Below are positions 15,759-23,631 of a stretch of DNA of 39,122 nt, piece after piece; position 1 is the stretch's first letter; every line of letters begins with the position of its first letter. Both the position numbers and the translations under genes were made by a program. The DNA comes from JBOHRN01 sp050732775 (lineage in GTDB: Bacteria; Gemmatimonadota; Gemmatimonadetes; Longimicrobiales; Longimicrobiaceae): contig JBOHRN010000038.1 in assembly GCA_050732775.1 (NCBI GenBank), positions 1 through 39,122 of the forward strand, given 5' to 3'. The notes under the pieces were generated by a model. It searched no databases and was not told the DNA's origin. It was given only the letters and a program-made list of their open reading frames with translations.

Positions 15759-16418
15759 ATGAAACGCATCTCAGACTCCACGGTGCGGCGGTTGTCGCTG
15801 TACCTCCGCTTGCTCGGCGAGGCCTCCAACGGCGCGGGAGCCACCGTTTCCAGCGGCGAGCTCGCCCGCTGGGGGGGCACCACTTCGGCCCAGGTCCGCA
15901 AGGACCTCTCCCACTTCGGCTCGTTCGGAAAGCGCGGGCTCGGCTACTCCGTGGCGGAGCTGCGTGACGCCCTGCAGGGGATTCTGGGACTGGACCGGCG
16001 CTGGCGGGTGGCCCTCATCGGCGCGGGTAGGATCGGCACCGCCCTCATGTCGTACCACGCCTTCCGGGAGCGCGGCTTCGAGATACGGGCGGTGTTCGAC
16101 GCCGATCCGGCCAAGCTGGGTACCGTGCGCCAGGGGCTCAAGGTGCGGGGGGTAGAGAAGCTGGAAGAGGGGCTCCGCCGCGACCAGATCGACATCGCTA
16201 TCATCGCGACCCCCGCCGGGGCCGCCCGTGAAGTGGCCGGGCGGGTAGTGAAGGCGGGGGTGCGGGCGATCCTCAACTTTGCCCCGGTCTCTATCGAGGT
16301 ACCCGTGGATGTGGCCCTCCGATCGGTCGACATGACCGTGGAGCTCGAGGGGTTGGCCTTCGCCTTGAATCAGGGCGTTGGCAAAAAGCAGGCGCTGTCG
16401 GTAACTTCGGGCTCATGA
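15759..16418 (+). CDS. rex: Redox-sensing transcriptional repressor Rex
   Basis: Rex senses the NADH/NAD+ ratio and represses fermentation and respiration genes when NADH is low. The 219-residue product has the N-terminal winged helix (TVRRLSLYLRLL, SSGELARWGGTTSAQVRKDLS, and SFGKRGLGY at about 55-63) and a Rossmann domain with GAGRIG (88-93), then the C-terminal domain-swap helix (VELEGLAFALNQ). The length is typical. The gene starts one base after a perfect Rex box and overlaps arginine deiminase by four bases (ATGA), so the downstream genes are probably controlled by the same redox signal. Confidence 0.97.
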   Translation: MKRISDSTVRRLSLYLRLLGEASNGAGATVSSGELARWGGTTSAQVRKDLSHFGSFGKRGLGYSVAELRDALQGILGLDRRWRVALIGAGRIGTALMSYHAFRERGFEIRAVFDADPAKLGTVRQGLKVRGVEKLEEGLRRDQIDIAIIATPAGAAREVAGRVVKAGVRAILNFAPVSIEVPVDVALRSVDMTVELEGLAFALNQGVGKKQALSVTSGS

Positions 16419-17662
16419 CTTCGTCTTCCCGGGTGCGTGTCTCCTCGGAGATCGGCCAGCTCCGGAGCGTGATCTGCCACACCCCCGGTCCCGAACTGCT
16501 GGCCGTCACCCCTTCCAACCGGGAACAGTTCCTCTACGACGATATCGTGGACCTGGAGCAGGCCAGGAGGGAGCACCACCGCTTTACCGCCATCCTCTCC
16601 CGCTTCGCCGAGGTGTACGAGGTGGCCGACTTGCTCACCGAGATCGCCGGCCGCCCCGAGGTGAGGCGCTTCCTGGTGGAGCGGGTCACCGAGGTATCGT
16701 CTTCCGAGCCGTTGGGCAGGGAGCTGTCCGGGCTAGCCGGCGAGGAGCTGGTCTCGCTGCTGATCAGTGGCCGGGAATCGCCGCGGGGGCCTATCTCCTC
16801 GCTGCTCCGCAAGGTCTCCCACGACCTGCCTCCGCTCCCTAACCTCTTCTTTACCCGTGACGCCGCCATGGTAGTGAATGGGAGCGTCATCATCGGAGCC
16901 ATGCGTTACGCGGTTCGCTGGACCGAGGAGCTGCTCATGAAGGCGCTCTTTACCTTTCACCCGGCGCTGGCCAACGACGGGCTCCTCTACGACGGGGCCG
17001 AGGAACACCGGAGCGACTACACCATCGAGGGGGGCGACGTTTTGGTACTGCGGCACGATCTGGCGGTACTCGGGCTGTCCGAGCGGTCTAGCCCGGTGGC
17101 CATCGAGTCGCTAGCCGGCGCCCTGGCCGGGCGGGCTGGGGTACGCGACGTGCTGGTAGTGGTCCTTCCGGCCGGGAGCCCGGCCATCCACCTGGACATG
17201 ATCCTGACCATGGTGGACCGGGAGCACTGCGTGGCCTACCCTCCCTACTTCATTGGGCCGGAGCGGCTGCCCATCCTCGCGGTCCGCTCCGGCAAGGACG
17301 GCGTCAAGGAGTATGCGGACCTGTTCCGGGCGCTGAAAGAGGTAGATTTGCCCCTGACTCCGGTCTTCTGCGGCGGCGATCACCCGGTTCACCAAGAGCG
17401 CGAGCAGTGGACGAGCGGGTGCAACTTCCTGACGGTGCGACCCGGACTGGTGCTGGGGTACGCCCGTAACGAGGAAACTTGCCGCGCCTTGGAGCGGGAA
17501 GCGGGGTACCGGGTCGTGCCCGCCCTCGACTTTCTGACCGGAGACGAGGAGATCGGGCAGGACGACCGCGCAGTGATCTCGTTCGAGGGCGCCGAGTTGG
17601 TGCGGGGCGGGGGAGGGGCGAGGTGCATGACACTGCCCGTAATCAGGGAGGAAGCGTGGTAA
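16415..17662 (+). CDS. arcA: Arginine deiminase
   Basis: The enzyme converts arginine to citrulline and ammonia. The 415-residue product has FFTRD (145-149), the EGGD metal-free active-site motif (about 206-209), HLDMILTMVD with the catalytic His, and the nucleophile Cys404 in GGARCM, all in the expected order. No ornithine carbamoyltransferase or carbamate kinase is nearby, so this is not the standard arcABC operon. Its start overlaps the rex stop, which implies Rex control. Ammonia production, acid tolerance or entry to arginine use at low oxygen are possible roles. Confidence 0.92.
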   Translation: MTSSSRVRVSSEIGQLRSVICHTPGPELLAVTPSNREQFLYDDIVDLEQARREHHRFTAILSRFAEVYEVADLLTEIAGRPEVRRFLVERVTEVSSSEPLGRELSGLAGEELVSLLISGRESPRGPISSLLRKVSHDLPPLPNLFFTRDAAMVVNGSVIIGAMRYAVRWTEELLMKALFTFHPALANDGLLYDGAEEHRSDYTIEGGDVLVLRHDLAVLGLSERSSPVAIESLAGALAGRAGVRDVLVVVLPAGSPAIHLDMILTMVDREHCVAYPPYFIGPERLPILAVRSGKDGVKEYADLFRALKEVDLPLTPVFCGGDHPVHQEREQWTSGCNFLTVRPGLVLGYARNEETCRALEREAGYRVVPALDFLTGDEEIGQDDRAVISFEGAELVRGGGGARCMTLPVIREEAW

Positions 17663-18543
17663 ACGAACGTAAACCGTTGGTCCAGAGCCACCAGCTAGGC
17701 GACCTAACGCTCCACCTGCTGGAGGCCGGCCAGCAGCGACTCGACGGCGGCGCCATGTTCGGAGTGGTACCCAAGCCGCTCTGGGAGAGGAGGATCCCCG
17801 CCGACGAGAGGAACCGCATCCCCCTGGCCATGCGTTCGCTCCTGTTCGAGACCGCCGGGGAGCTGATCTTGATCGAGACCGGGGCAGGCAACAAGGAGTC
17901 CGCCAAGTTCGTGGATATCTACGGTCTGGACAACCGGGGCGAGCCCGACCAGCTCCACGACGCCGTGCGCGCGGCCGGGCGCGATCCGGCCGAGGTGAGT
18001 GTGGTGATCAACACCCACATGCACTTTGACCACGCGGGCGGTAATACTTACCGGGACGCGGAAGGCAAGGTGCAGGTCGCCTTTCCCAACGCCCGCTACT
18101 ACGTACAGCACGGAGAGTGGGAGTACGCTCACTGGAATAACGAGCGCGTACAAGCCAGCTACCTGCCGCCCAACTTTGACCCGCTCGAAGAGGCCGGACA
18201 GCTAAAGTTGCTGGAGGGTGATTCCGAGCTCTTGCCCGGCGTGTCGGTGGTGGTCACCCCCGGGCATACCCCCCACCACCAGTCGGTGCTGGTGCGCTCG
18301 GAGGGAGAGACGGCCTGCTTCGTTGGCGATCTGGTTCCCACCATGGCCCACCTTTCGCTGCCCTGGGTCATGGGGTACGACGTGGAGCCGCTGCGAACCA
18401 TGGAGACCAAGCGCAAGCTACTCGAGCGAGCCGCGGAAGAGGGCTGGCTGTTAATCTCGGTCCACGACCCCGAACGCCGCGCCGGGTACGTGAGTTGGGG
18501 AGAGAAAGGGCCTGAACTGGAAATGGCCCGCCCTAGAATCTAA
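17656..18543 (+). CDS. Metallo-beta-lactamase-fold hydrolase
   Basis: The 295-residue product belongs to the MBL superfamily, near lactonase-type members. It has HMHFDHAGG (HxHxDH at 121-126), TPGHTPHHQS with the third His ligand, CFVGDLVPT with the bridging Asp, and a final His in SVHDPER. The full dinuclear zinc site is therefore present. The substrate is unknown: N-acyl homoserine lactones are one option, but nothing here is specific. The GTG start has a strong AGGGAGG (17646-17652) and overlaps the arcA stop by seven bases. It ends the inferred Rex-controlled unit. Confidence 0.85.
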   Translation: MVNERKPLVQSHQLGDLTLHLLEAGQQRLDGGAMFGVVPKPLWERRIPADERNRIPLAMRSLLFETAGELILIETGAGNKESAKFVDIYGLDNRGEPDQLHDAVRAAGRDPAEVSVVINTHMHFDHAGGNTYRDAEGKVQVAFPNARYYVQHGEWEYAHWNNERVQASYLPPNFDPLEEAGQLKLLEGDSELLPGVSVVVTPGHTPHHQSVLVRSEGETACFVGDLVPTMAHLSLPWVMGYDVEPLRTMETKRKLLERAAEEGWLLISVHDPERRAGYVSWGEKGPELEMARPRI

Positions 18544-18547
18544 CAGT

Positions 18548-18559
18548 GTATCATGATAC
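18548..18559. promoter_or_regulatory. Palindrome spanning the thiolase start codon
   Basis: GTATCATGATAC is a perfect 12-base palindrome centred on the thiolase ATG (18553-18555). There is no Shine-Dalgarno before this start. It could be a small regulator site or chance. Confidence 0.25.
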
Positions 18560-19785
18560 TCCAGAGCAGTAGAGACCCGTCCACCACCGCCGTGCTGGTG
18601 AGCGCGGTGCGTACCCCGGTGGGCCGCTTCCTGGGCGCGCTGGCGCCCCTGCCAGCTATCAGCTTGGGCGCCGCCGCCATCCGCGCCGCGGTAGAGCGGG
18701 CCGGCGTCGAGGTGAATGACGTGGAAGACGTCATCATGGGTAACGTGATCCAGGCGGGCGTGGGGCAGGCCCCGGCGCGCCAGGCCGCCATCGGCGGGGG
18801 TATCCCCGAGACCGTTCCCGCGGTGACGGTGAACAAGGTGTGCGGCTCCGGGCTCAAGGCGGTCATGCTCGCCGCCCAGGCGATCCGCGCCGGAGACGCC
18901 CGGGTGGTGGTGGCGGGGGGGATGGAGTCGATGTCCAACGCCCCCTACTACCTGCGAGGGTTGCGCCAGGGGGTAAAGTTCGGAGATCAAAGTGTGGTGG
19001 ACGGGCTGATCCACGACGGGCTCTGGTGCTCGTTCGGGGAGTGCCATATGGGCGGCCACGCCGAGTACACCGCCCATAAGGCCGGCATCACCCGCCGGGA
19101 GGCGGACGAATTTTCGTACCACTCCCATCGCAAGGCGGTCGAGGCCACCGAACAGGGGAAGTTCGAGCAGGAGATCGTCTCGCTAGAGGTGCCCGGCCGC
19201 AAGGGGAGAACTACGGTGAAAGTGGACGAGACTCCGCGCCGGGACACCACCGTGGAGGCCCTCGGCAAGCTCCGCCCCGCCTTTCGCGCCGACGCTCCCG
19301 AGGGCATCCAGGAACTCGTGGTCACGGCCGGGAACGCCCCGGGGCTCAACGACGGGGGCAGCGCAGTGGTGGTTACCTCGGAGGAGTACGCGCGGGCCAA
19401 CGGGCTGGAGATGCTAGCCAGGGTGCGCGGCTACGTCGCCGCTGCCACCGCTCCGCGAGACCTCTTCTTCGCCCCCGTGGCCGCCGTCCGCAAGCTCATG
19501 GAGAGGGAGGGGACCGAGATCGGCGACTACGGGCTGATCGAAGCCAACGAGGCGTTCGCGGTGCAGGCACTGGCAGACGGCAAGGAGCTGGGGTGGGACT
19601 GGGACCGGGTCAACGTACACGGCGGGGCCGTAGCCCTCGGCCACCCGCTCGGGGCCTCGGGGGCGCGCGTGCTCACCACCCTGGTCCACGCCATGCGCTC
19701 CCGCGACCAGGAGACCGGGCTGGCCACCCTTTGTCTGGGCGGTGGCAACGCCGTCGCCATGTCGGTGGAGCGCGTCGCTAGTTGA
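18553..19785 (+). CDS. Acetyl-CoA C-acetyltransferase (thiolase)
   Basis: The 410-residue product is a type II thiolase. It condenses two acetyl-CoA to acetoacetyl-CoA, or runs in reverse in beta-oxidation. Catalytic residues are Cys97 in NKVCGSG, His364 in ALGHPLGASG and Cys394 in CLGGGNAV, with NEAFAVQA also present. It lies ten bases after the MBL gene but lacks a Shine-Dalgarno, so it may use its own signals. With the hydroxybutyryl-CoA dehydrogenase 1 kb downstream it forms two consecutive steps towards 3-hydroxybutyryl-CoA. Chain-length preference cannot be read here. Confidence 0.93.
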   Translation: MILQSSRDPSTTAVLVSAVRTPVGRFLGALAPLPAISLGAAAIRAAVERAGVEVNDVEDVIMGNVIQAGVGQAPARQAAIGGGIPETVPAVTVNKVCGSGLKAVMLAAQAIRAGDARVVVAGGMESMSNAPYYLRGLRQGVKFGDQSVVDGLIHDGLWCSFGECHMGGHAEYTAHKAGITRREADEFSYHSHRKAVEATEQGKFEQEIVSLEVPGRKGRTTVKVDETPRRDTTVEALGKLRPAFRADAPEGIQELVVTAGNAPGLNDGGSAVVVTSEEYARANGLEMLARVRGYVAAATAPRDLFFAPVAAVRKLMEREGTEIGDYGLIEANEAFAVQALADGKELGWDWDRVNVHGGAVALGHPLGASGARVLTTLVHAMRSRDQETGLATLCLGGGNAVAMSVERVAS

Positions 19786-19810
19786 GATGTGGGCGCCGGG
19801 GGCTTAGAAT
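19782..19810 (+). promoter_or_regulatory. Sigma-70 promoter of bioY
   Basis: TTGAGA (19782-19787) and TAGAAT (19805-19810) have exact 17-base spacing. The start point would be near 19817, about 29 bases before the bioY ATG. The -35 element overlaps the thiolase stop codon. Confidence 0.65.
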
Positions 19811-19845
19811 GACGGACGTACAAACGAACCCGGGGTGAGCACTCC

Positions 19846-20427
19846 ATGAATACTAGCCGAGAAAGCTTTGCCCGCGCCGCCAGCACCGGCTTCTTTACTT
19901 CGGCGCGCACGCGGCGCCTCGCCGCGCTGCTCTTCTTCAGCGCGGCCACGGCGGTCGCGGCCAAGGTAGCGCTCCCGCTGCCGGGCACGCCGGTGCCCTT
20001 TACCTTCCAGCCGCTGGTGGTTTTGCTGGCGGGAGGGTTGCTGGGAGCCCGCTTCGGAGCCGCGAGCCAGGCCGTTTACCTGCTGGCGGGCGCCGCGGGC
20101 TTGCCCGTGTTCGCCGCGGGTGGTGGGGCAGCTTACCTGCTCGGTCCCACCGGAGGGTACCTGGTCTCTTACCCGGTGGCGGCGTGGGTGGTGGGGTGGA
20201 TCTGTGCCACCGCCCCGGGCACCTCGCGGGCGCTCGCCGGTACGCTCGCGGGGTTGGCCGTGATCTACCTTGGGGGAGCGTCGTGGCTGGCCGCTACCGG
20301 ACTGCCCGGGCGGGCGCTGGCCACGGGAGTTCTACCCTTTCTGCTAGCCGATCTGGTGAAAGCCCTCTTGGCGGCTCTGGCGACCAGCCGTCTGCGGTCC
20401 CGCACCTCCGCCTGGCTCGGGGGCTAG
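19846..20427 (+). CDS. bioY: Biotin transporter substrate-binding subunit BioY
   Basis: BioY is the membrane S-component of ECF-type biotin uptake. The 193-residue product has about six membrane helices and the family motifs LPLPGTPVPFTFQPLVVLLAG, GLPVFAAGGG and LLGPTGGYLVSYPVAAW. No ecfA or ecfT is nearby, so it acts alone or with a shared energising module encoded elsewhere. It has its own promoter. Biotin is needed by acetyl-CoA carboxylase, one subunit of which is encoded at the start of this window. The stop is directly followed by the GTG of the next gene. Confidence 0.93.
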   Translation: MNTSRESFARAASTGFFTSARTRRLAALLFFSAATAVAAKVALPLPGTPVPFTFQPLVVLLAGGLLGARFGAASQAVYLLAGAAGLPVFAAGGGAAYLLGPTGGYLVSYPVAAWVVGWICATAPGTSRALAGTLAGLAVIYLGGASWLAATGLPGRALATGVLPFLLADLVKALLAALATSRLRSRTSAWLGG

Positions 20428-20826
20428 GTGCGCGGGCCCAACCGGGCCGCGCTCTTTTGGGGTACGTCTCTGGCCGTGGCGGGGGCGTTCAGCGCGGCGG
20501 CGGCCTGGCTCCTCCCATACGAGTGGTTGGGGCTGGCCTCGGCGGCCGAGAAGCGGCGCGCGTGGTTGGTCACCCTTTGGAGTGGCGGCGTATTCGGACT
20601 CCTCTTAGGGGTCTCCGCCTTGCTCGGCGTCTTCACCGGGCTGGGGCTGCGCGACCTGCTCCGCTTCGAGACGCTCAAATCCGTGCGCGAGGCCAGCGAC
20701 GAGAGAGCGCGGCTCTGGCGCGACTCCCTGGCCGCGGGCTTCCACGGCAACTTTGGCTGGTGGACGGTGGCCACGGGAGGACTACTAATCCTGGCCTACT
20801 TTGCTGCCTGGGCGCTCACTGACTGA
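20428..20826 (+). CDS. Membrane protein of unknown function
   Basis: The 132-residue product has three predicted membrane helices (about 8-28, 48-68 and 110-128) with a charged segment between the second and third (RFETLKSVREASDERARLWRDS). I do not recognise a family. The GTG start follows the bioY TAG with no gap, so the two are probably co-translated, and a role linked to BioY is possible but unsupported. The hydrophobic profile and codon use resemble the neighbours, so it is likely a real gene. Confidence 0.65.
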   Translation: MRGPNRAALFWGTSLAVAGAFSAAAAWLLPYEWLGLASAAEKRRAWLVTLWSGGVFGLLLGVSALLGVFTGLGLRDLLRFETLKSVREASDERARLWRDSLAAGFHGNFGWWTVATGGLLILAYFAAWALTD

Positions 20827-20852
20827 CCCCGGGCGGAACAGTGGAAAGGTAA

Positions 20853-21707
20853 ATGACAGAGGTTGAACGAGTAGCCGTGGTGGGGGCGGGGACGATGGGC
20901 AACGGTATAGCCCACGTCTTTGCCCGGCACGGTCACCAGGTGGCGCTCATCGACGTGAGCGGCGAGGCGTTGGAACGGGCGCGCGCCGCCATCTCGGCCA
21001 ACCTTGACCGGCAGGCCAGCAAGGGTGAACTGGCACCCGGGGAGAAGGAGCCGGCGCTCCGGCGTATCTCATTTGATACCGATCTCTCGGCCGCCGCGGA
21101 CGCCGGCCTAGTGGTCGAGGCGGCGAATGAGGACCGGCGGCTCAAGTTCGACCTCTTTGCCCGTCTCGGTGAAACCGCCCCCGGGCACGCCATCCTCGCC
21201 ACCAACACCTCGTCCATCTCCATCACTGAAATCGCCGCCCACACCAAACGCCCACAGCGGGTCATCGGCATGCACTTCATGAACCCCGTCCCGGTCATGA
21301 AGCTGGTCGAGGTAGTCAGGGGGCTGGCCACCTCGGACGAGACCACGGCCACGGTGGTACGGACGGCGGAGCGGCTGGGCAAAACGGTGGCCGAAGCCAA
21401 CGACTACCCGGGTTTCGTGTCCAACCGGGTGCTCATGCCGATGATCAATGAGGCAGTCTTCTGCCTCATGGAGGGGGTGGCGGGGCGCGAGGCCATCGAC
21501 ACGGTCATGAAGCTGGGTATGAACCACCCCATGGGCCCGCTGGCCTTGGCCGACCTGATCGGGCTCGATACCTGCCTAGCCATCATGGAGGTGCTGCAAG
21601 CAGGGTTGGGTGACGACAAGTACCGGCCGTGCCCGCTGCTCCGGAAGTACGTGGCCGCGGGTAAGCTGGGCCGCAAGACCGGAGAGGGCTTCTACGCCTA
21701 CGACTGA
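20853..21707 (+). CDS. 3-hydroxybutyryl-CoA dehydrogenase
   Basis: The 284-residue product is a short-form 3-hydroxyacyl-CoA dehydrogenase that interconverts acetoacetyl-CoA and 3-hydroxybutyryl-CoA. It has the Rossmann loop GAGTMGNGIA (11-20), ATNTSSISITEIA, the HFMNPVPVMKLVEVV block with the catalytic His, PGFVSNRVLMPMINEA, and the C-terminal helical domain with GMNHPMGPLALADLIGLD. The length is typical of the stand-alone bacterial form (Hbd/PaaH). A good GGAAAGG (20843-20849) precedes the ATG. It probably works with the thiolase upstream. The direction (butyrate or polyhydroxybutyrate synthesis versus fatty-acid breakdown) is not shown. Confidence 0.93.
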   Translation: MTEVERVAVVGAGTMGNGIAHVFARHGHQVALIDVSGEALERARAAISANLDRQASKGELAPGEKEPALRRISFDTDLSAAADAGLVVEAANEDRRLKFDLFARLGETAPGHAILATNTSSISITEIAAHTKRPQRVIGMHFMNPVPVMKLVEVVRGLATSDETTATVVRTAERLGKTVAEANDYPGFVSNRVLMPMINEAVFCLMEGVAGREAIDTVMKLGMNHPMGPLALADLIGLDTCLAIMEVLQAGLGDDKYRPCPLLRKYVAAGKLGRKTGEGFYAYD

Positions 21708-21728
21708 AATCCGCAACCAGAGCGAATT

Positions 21729-22784
21729 ATGGAGATCTTCGAGCCGATGAACCGGGAGGGGCACGAGCAGGTAGTTTTTTGCCACGACTCCTCCTCGGGT
21801 TACCGGGGCATCATCGCCATCCACGACACCACCCTGGGGCCCGCCATGGGCGGCACCCGGTTCTGGAGCTACGACTCGGACCAGGAGGCGCTCACCGACG
21901 TGCTCCGGCTCTCCAAGGGGATGACGTACAAGGCCTCGGTGGCCGGCCTCAACCTGGGAGGGGGCAAGTCGGTCATCATGGGAGACCACAGAACCTCGCG
22001 CCGGGAGATGATCTTCCGCGCCCACGGCCGCTTCGTGGAGTCTCTCAAGGGGCGTTATATCACCGCCGAGGACGTGGGTACCTCGGTGGACGACATGGAG
22101 TACGTCCACATGGAGACCGAGCACGTGACCGGGCGCGCGGGAACCTCGGGCGACCCCTCCCCGGTGACGGCCTACGGCGTCTACTGCGGCATCAAGGCGG
22201 CGGTCAAGGAAAGGTTCGGTTCGGACTCGCTGGAGGGGCGTTCGGTGGCGGTGCAGGGGGTGGGGCACGTGGGCTACTACCTGTGCAAGGACCTGGCGGA
22301 AGAGGGGGCCAAGCTCCACGTCACCGACATCGACGGGGACAGGGTCAAGCGGGTGGTGGGAGAGTTCGGCGCCAGGCCGGTGGAGACCGAGGAGATCTAC
22401 GGGCTCGAGGTCGACATTTACGCCCCTTGTGCCCTCGGCGCCACGGTCAACGACCAGACCCTCGAGGAGTTCCGCTGCGAGATCGTCGCCGGGGCCGCCA
22501 ACAACGTGCTCAAGGAGCCCAGACACGGAGACGCCTTGGACGAAAAGGGCATCCTCTACGCCCCCGACTACGTCATCAACGCGGGCGGGCTAATCAACGT
22601 TTATGGCGAGCTGAGCATGTGGACCCCCGAGCGTGCCATGCGCAAGGCATCCGAGATTTACACCACGCTGGAGGACATCTTCCAGACCTCCAAAGAAGAG
22701 GGTCTGCCAACTTACCAAGCCGCCGACCGGGTGGCCGAGCGGCGCATCCGACAGGCCGCCGAGCTGCAACGGACCTGGGTATGA
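21729..22784 (+). CDS. Leucine/valine/phenylalanine-type dehydrogenase
   Basis: The 351-residue product is of the Glu/Leu/Phe/Val dehydrogenase family, closest in form to leucine dehydrogenase. It oxidatively deaminates branched-chain amino acids to 2-oxo acids with NAD+. Visible are GPAMGGTRFW (38-46), Lys68 and Lys80 in KGMTYKAS and GGGKSV, AEDVGTSVDDM, and the NAD loop VQGVGHVGYYL. Such enzymes supply precursors for branched-chain fatty acids. The gene follows hbd by 21 bases and converges with the minus-strand miniprotein one base after its stop, leaving no room for a terminator. Confidence 0.92.
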   Translation: MEIFEPMNREGHEQVVFCHDSSSGYRGIIAIHDTTLGPAMGGTRFWSYDSDQEALTDVLRLSKGMTYKASVAGLNLGGGKSVIMGDHRTSRREMIFRAHGRFVESLKGRYITAEDVGTSVDDMEYVHMETEHVTGRAGTSGDPSPVTAYGVYCGIKAAVKERFGSDSLEGRSVAVQGVGHVGYYLCKDLAEEGAKLHVTDIDGDRVKRVVGEFGARPVETEEIYGLEVDIYAPCALGATVNDQTLEEFRCEIVAGAANNVLKEPRHGDALDEKGILYAPDYVINAGGLINVYGELSMWTPERAMRKASEIYTTLEDIFQTSKEEGLPTYQAADRVAERRIRQAAELQRTWV

Positions 22785-22785
22785 A

Positions 22786-23031
22786 CTACTCCTGTATACG
22801 CAGCCGCCGCATCACCTGCTTGATGTGCTCGCCGCTCTTTTCGATCCTAGCCGCGGCCGCCGCCACTTCGGGGAAGATCTCCGCCTCTTCGCTCGTCCTA
22901 AGGAGTATCGCCTCTCCCATGATAGCCGTGAGCGGGTTGTTGATTTGGTCCCTCAGCTGCCTCACCGCCTCGCGGGGAAGGGGGGGGATGGGCGTACCGG
23001 CGCTCACCCCGGCACTTCCCCGTCTTGCCAC
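22786..23031 (-). CDS. Stand-alone histidine-kinase dimerisation-like miniprotein lacking the phospho-His
   Basis: The product is 81 residues. The core LRDQINNPLTAIMGEA resembles the H-box of HisKA domains (LRHxINNPLTAI), followed by a second helix ending IKQVMRRL. The two-helix hairpin is the whole protein. There is no ATPase domain, and the normal phospho-acceptor His position is Asp28. It may be a docking or inhibitor module for a sensor kinase or response regulator, which is inference. The start is GTG at 23031. A second GTG at 23007, with GGGGAAG upstream, would give 73 residues and is also plausible. It is divergent from the HTH gene. Confidence 0.65.
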   Translation of the reverse strand: MARRGSAGVSAGTPIPPLPREAVRQLRDQINNPLTAIMGEAILLRTSEEAEIFPEVAAAAARIEKSGEHIKQVMRRLRIQE

Positions 23032-23053
23032 GGGCGTCTTTCGGTTCTAAAAT
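23025..23053 (+). promoter_or_regulatory. Sigma-70 promoter of the HTH gene
   Basis: TTGCCA (23025-23030) and TAAAAT (23048-23053) have 17-base spacing. The start would be near 23060, giving a leader of about 64 bases. The -35 overlaps the far GTG of the divergent miniprotein, so the two genes may influence each other. Confidence 0.6.
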
Positions 23054-23064
23054 CCATAGTGTCT

Positions 23065-23108
23065 CAACGGTAAAAGTGGACGGAGTGGACGGGGGAGGAT
23101 AACCGTTG
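23065..23108 (+). repeat. Inverted repeat in the HTH gene leader
   Basis: CAACGGT (23065-23071) and ACCGTTG (23102-23108) are perfect inverted arms around a 30-base purine-rich loop. The loop contains two copies of GTGGACGG and a GGGGGAGG. It could be an autoregulatory operator pair or a leader fold. It lies between the promoter and the start codon. Confidence 0.35.
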
Positions 23109-23123
23109 CGTTAGGGTCGGTCA

Positions 23124-23492
23124 ATGGCCGCGCCTGAAGTACGCGGCGTTGTCGGCCGGACGCGCGACATCCTCGCGTCCCGCGTGCGCTCGAGCTCGCT
23201 GCGGGGGGTTGCCCGTGACGTGGGGATGAGTCCTACCGGGCTAAAAAACTTCTTGGCGGGGTCGGAGCCGTACTCGGCCACCCGCCAAAAGCTGGAGTGC
23301 TGGCTGGTGCGGGAGCGGGGGGAGACGGCCTGGGCCGACCTAGACTCCGCGCGCGCCGCCCTCGGGCTGTTGGTCCGTGAGCTGCCGCTTTCCCGGCAAG
23401 AGCGCTCCGCCGGCCGCATCGCCGCCGTGCTCCGGGAGGAGTACGGCGAGGCGAGGTTACCCTTGCCCGCCTGGCTCGAAGAAGCAGAGTAG
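23124..23492 (+). CDS. Small helix-turn-helix protein
   Basis: The 122-residue product has a likely helix-turn-helix at about 26-45 (LRGVARDVGMSPTGLKNFL), like the XRE/lambda-repressor type. Further helices follow, rich in Arg and Glu, and a short Pro-containing tail. No metal or ligand-binding motif is visible. It may repress itself, since its leader has an inverted repeat, or regulate the divergent miniprotein. The ATG lacks a close Shine-Dalgarno, and the nearest purine run is about 25 bases upstream. I do not recognise a named family. Confidence 0.72.
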   Translation: MAAPEVRGVVGRTRDILASRVRSSSLRGVARDVGMSPTGLKNFLAGSEPYSATRQKLECWLVRERGETAWADLDSARAALGLLVRELPLSRQERSAGRIAAVLREEYGEARLPLPAWLEEAE

Positions 23493-23517
23493 AGGGCCAC
23501 CGGCGTCTTTTACCCCT

Positions 23518-23546
23518 TTGTCACTATACGGTCACTTTCTTATCAC
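23518..23546 (+). promoter_or_regulatory. Candidate promoter of the propeller-glyA-miaB unit
   Basis: TTGTCA (23518-23523) and TATCAC (23541-23546) are 17 bases apart. The -10 is weak. It would give a long leader of about 210 bases before the lipoprotein start at 23766. Confidence 0.35.
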
Positions 23547-23631
23547 CTCTCGCCTTGCGGACCGTCGACGACCAAGAGGTAGCTTTTGGGTGGCGCTGAA
23601 AGCGCGTACTTCCGCCGCGTGGCCAGCGGGC

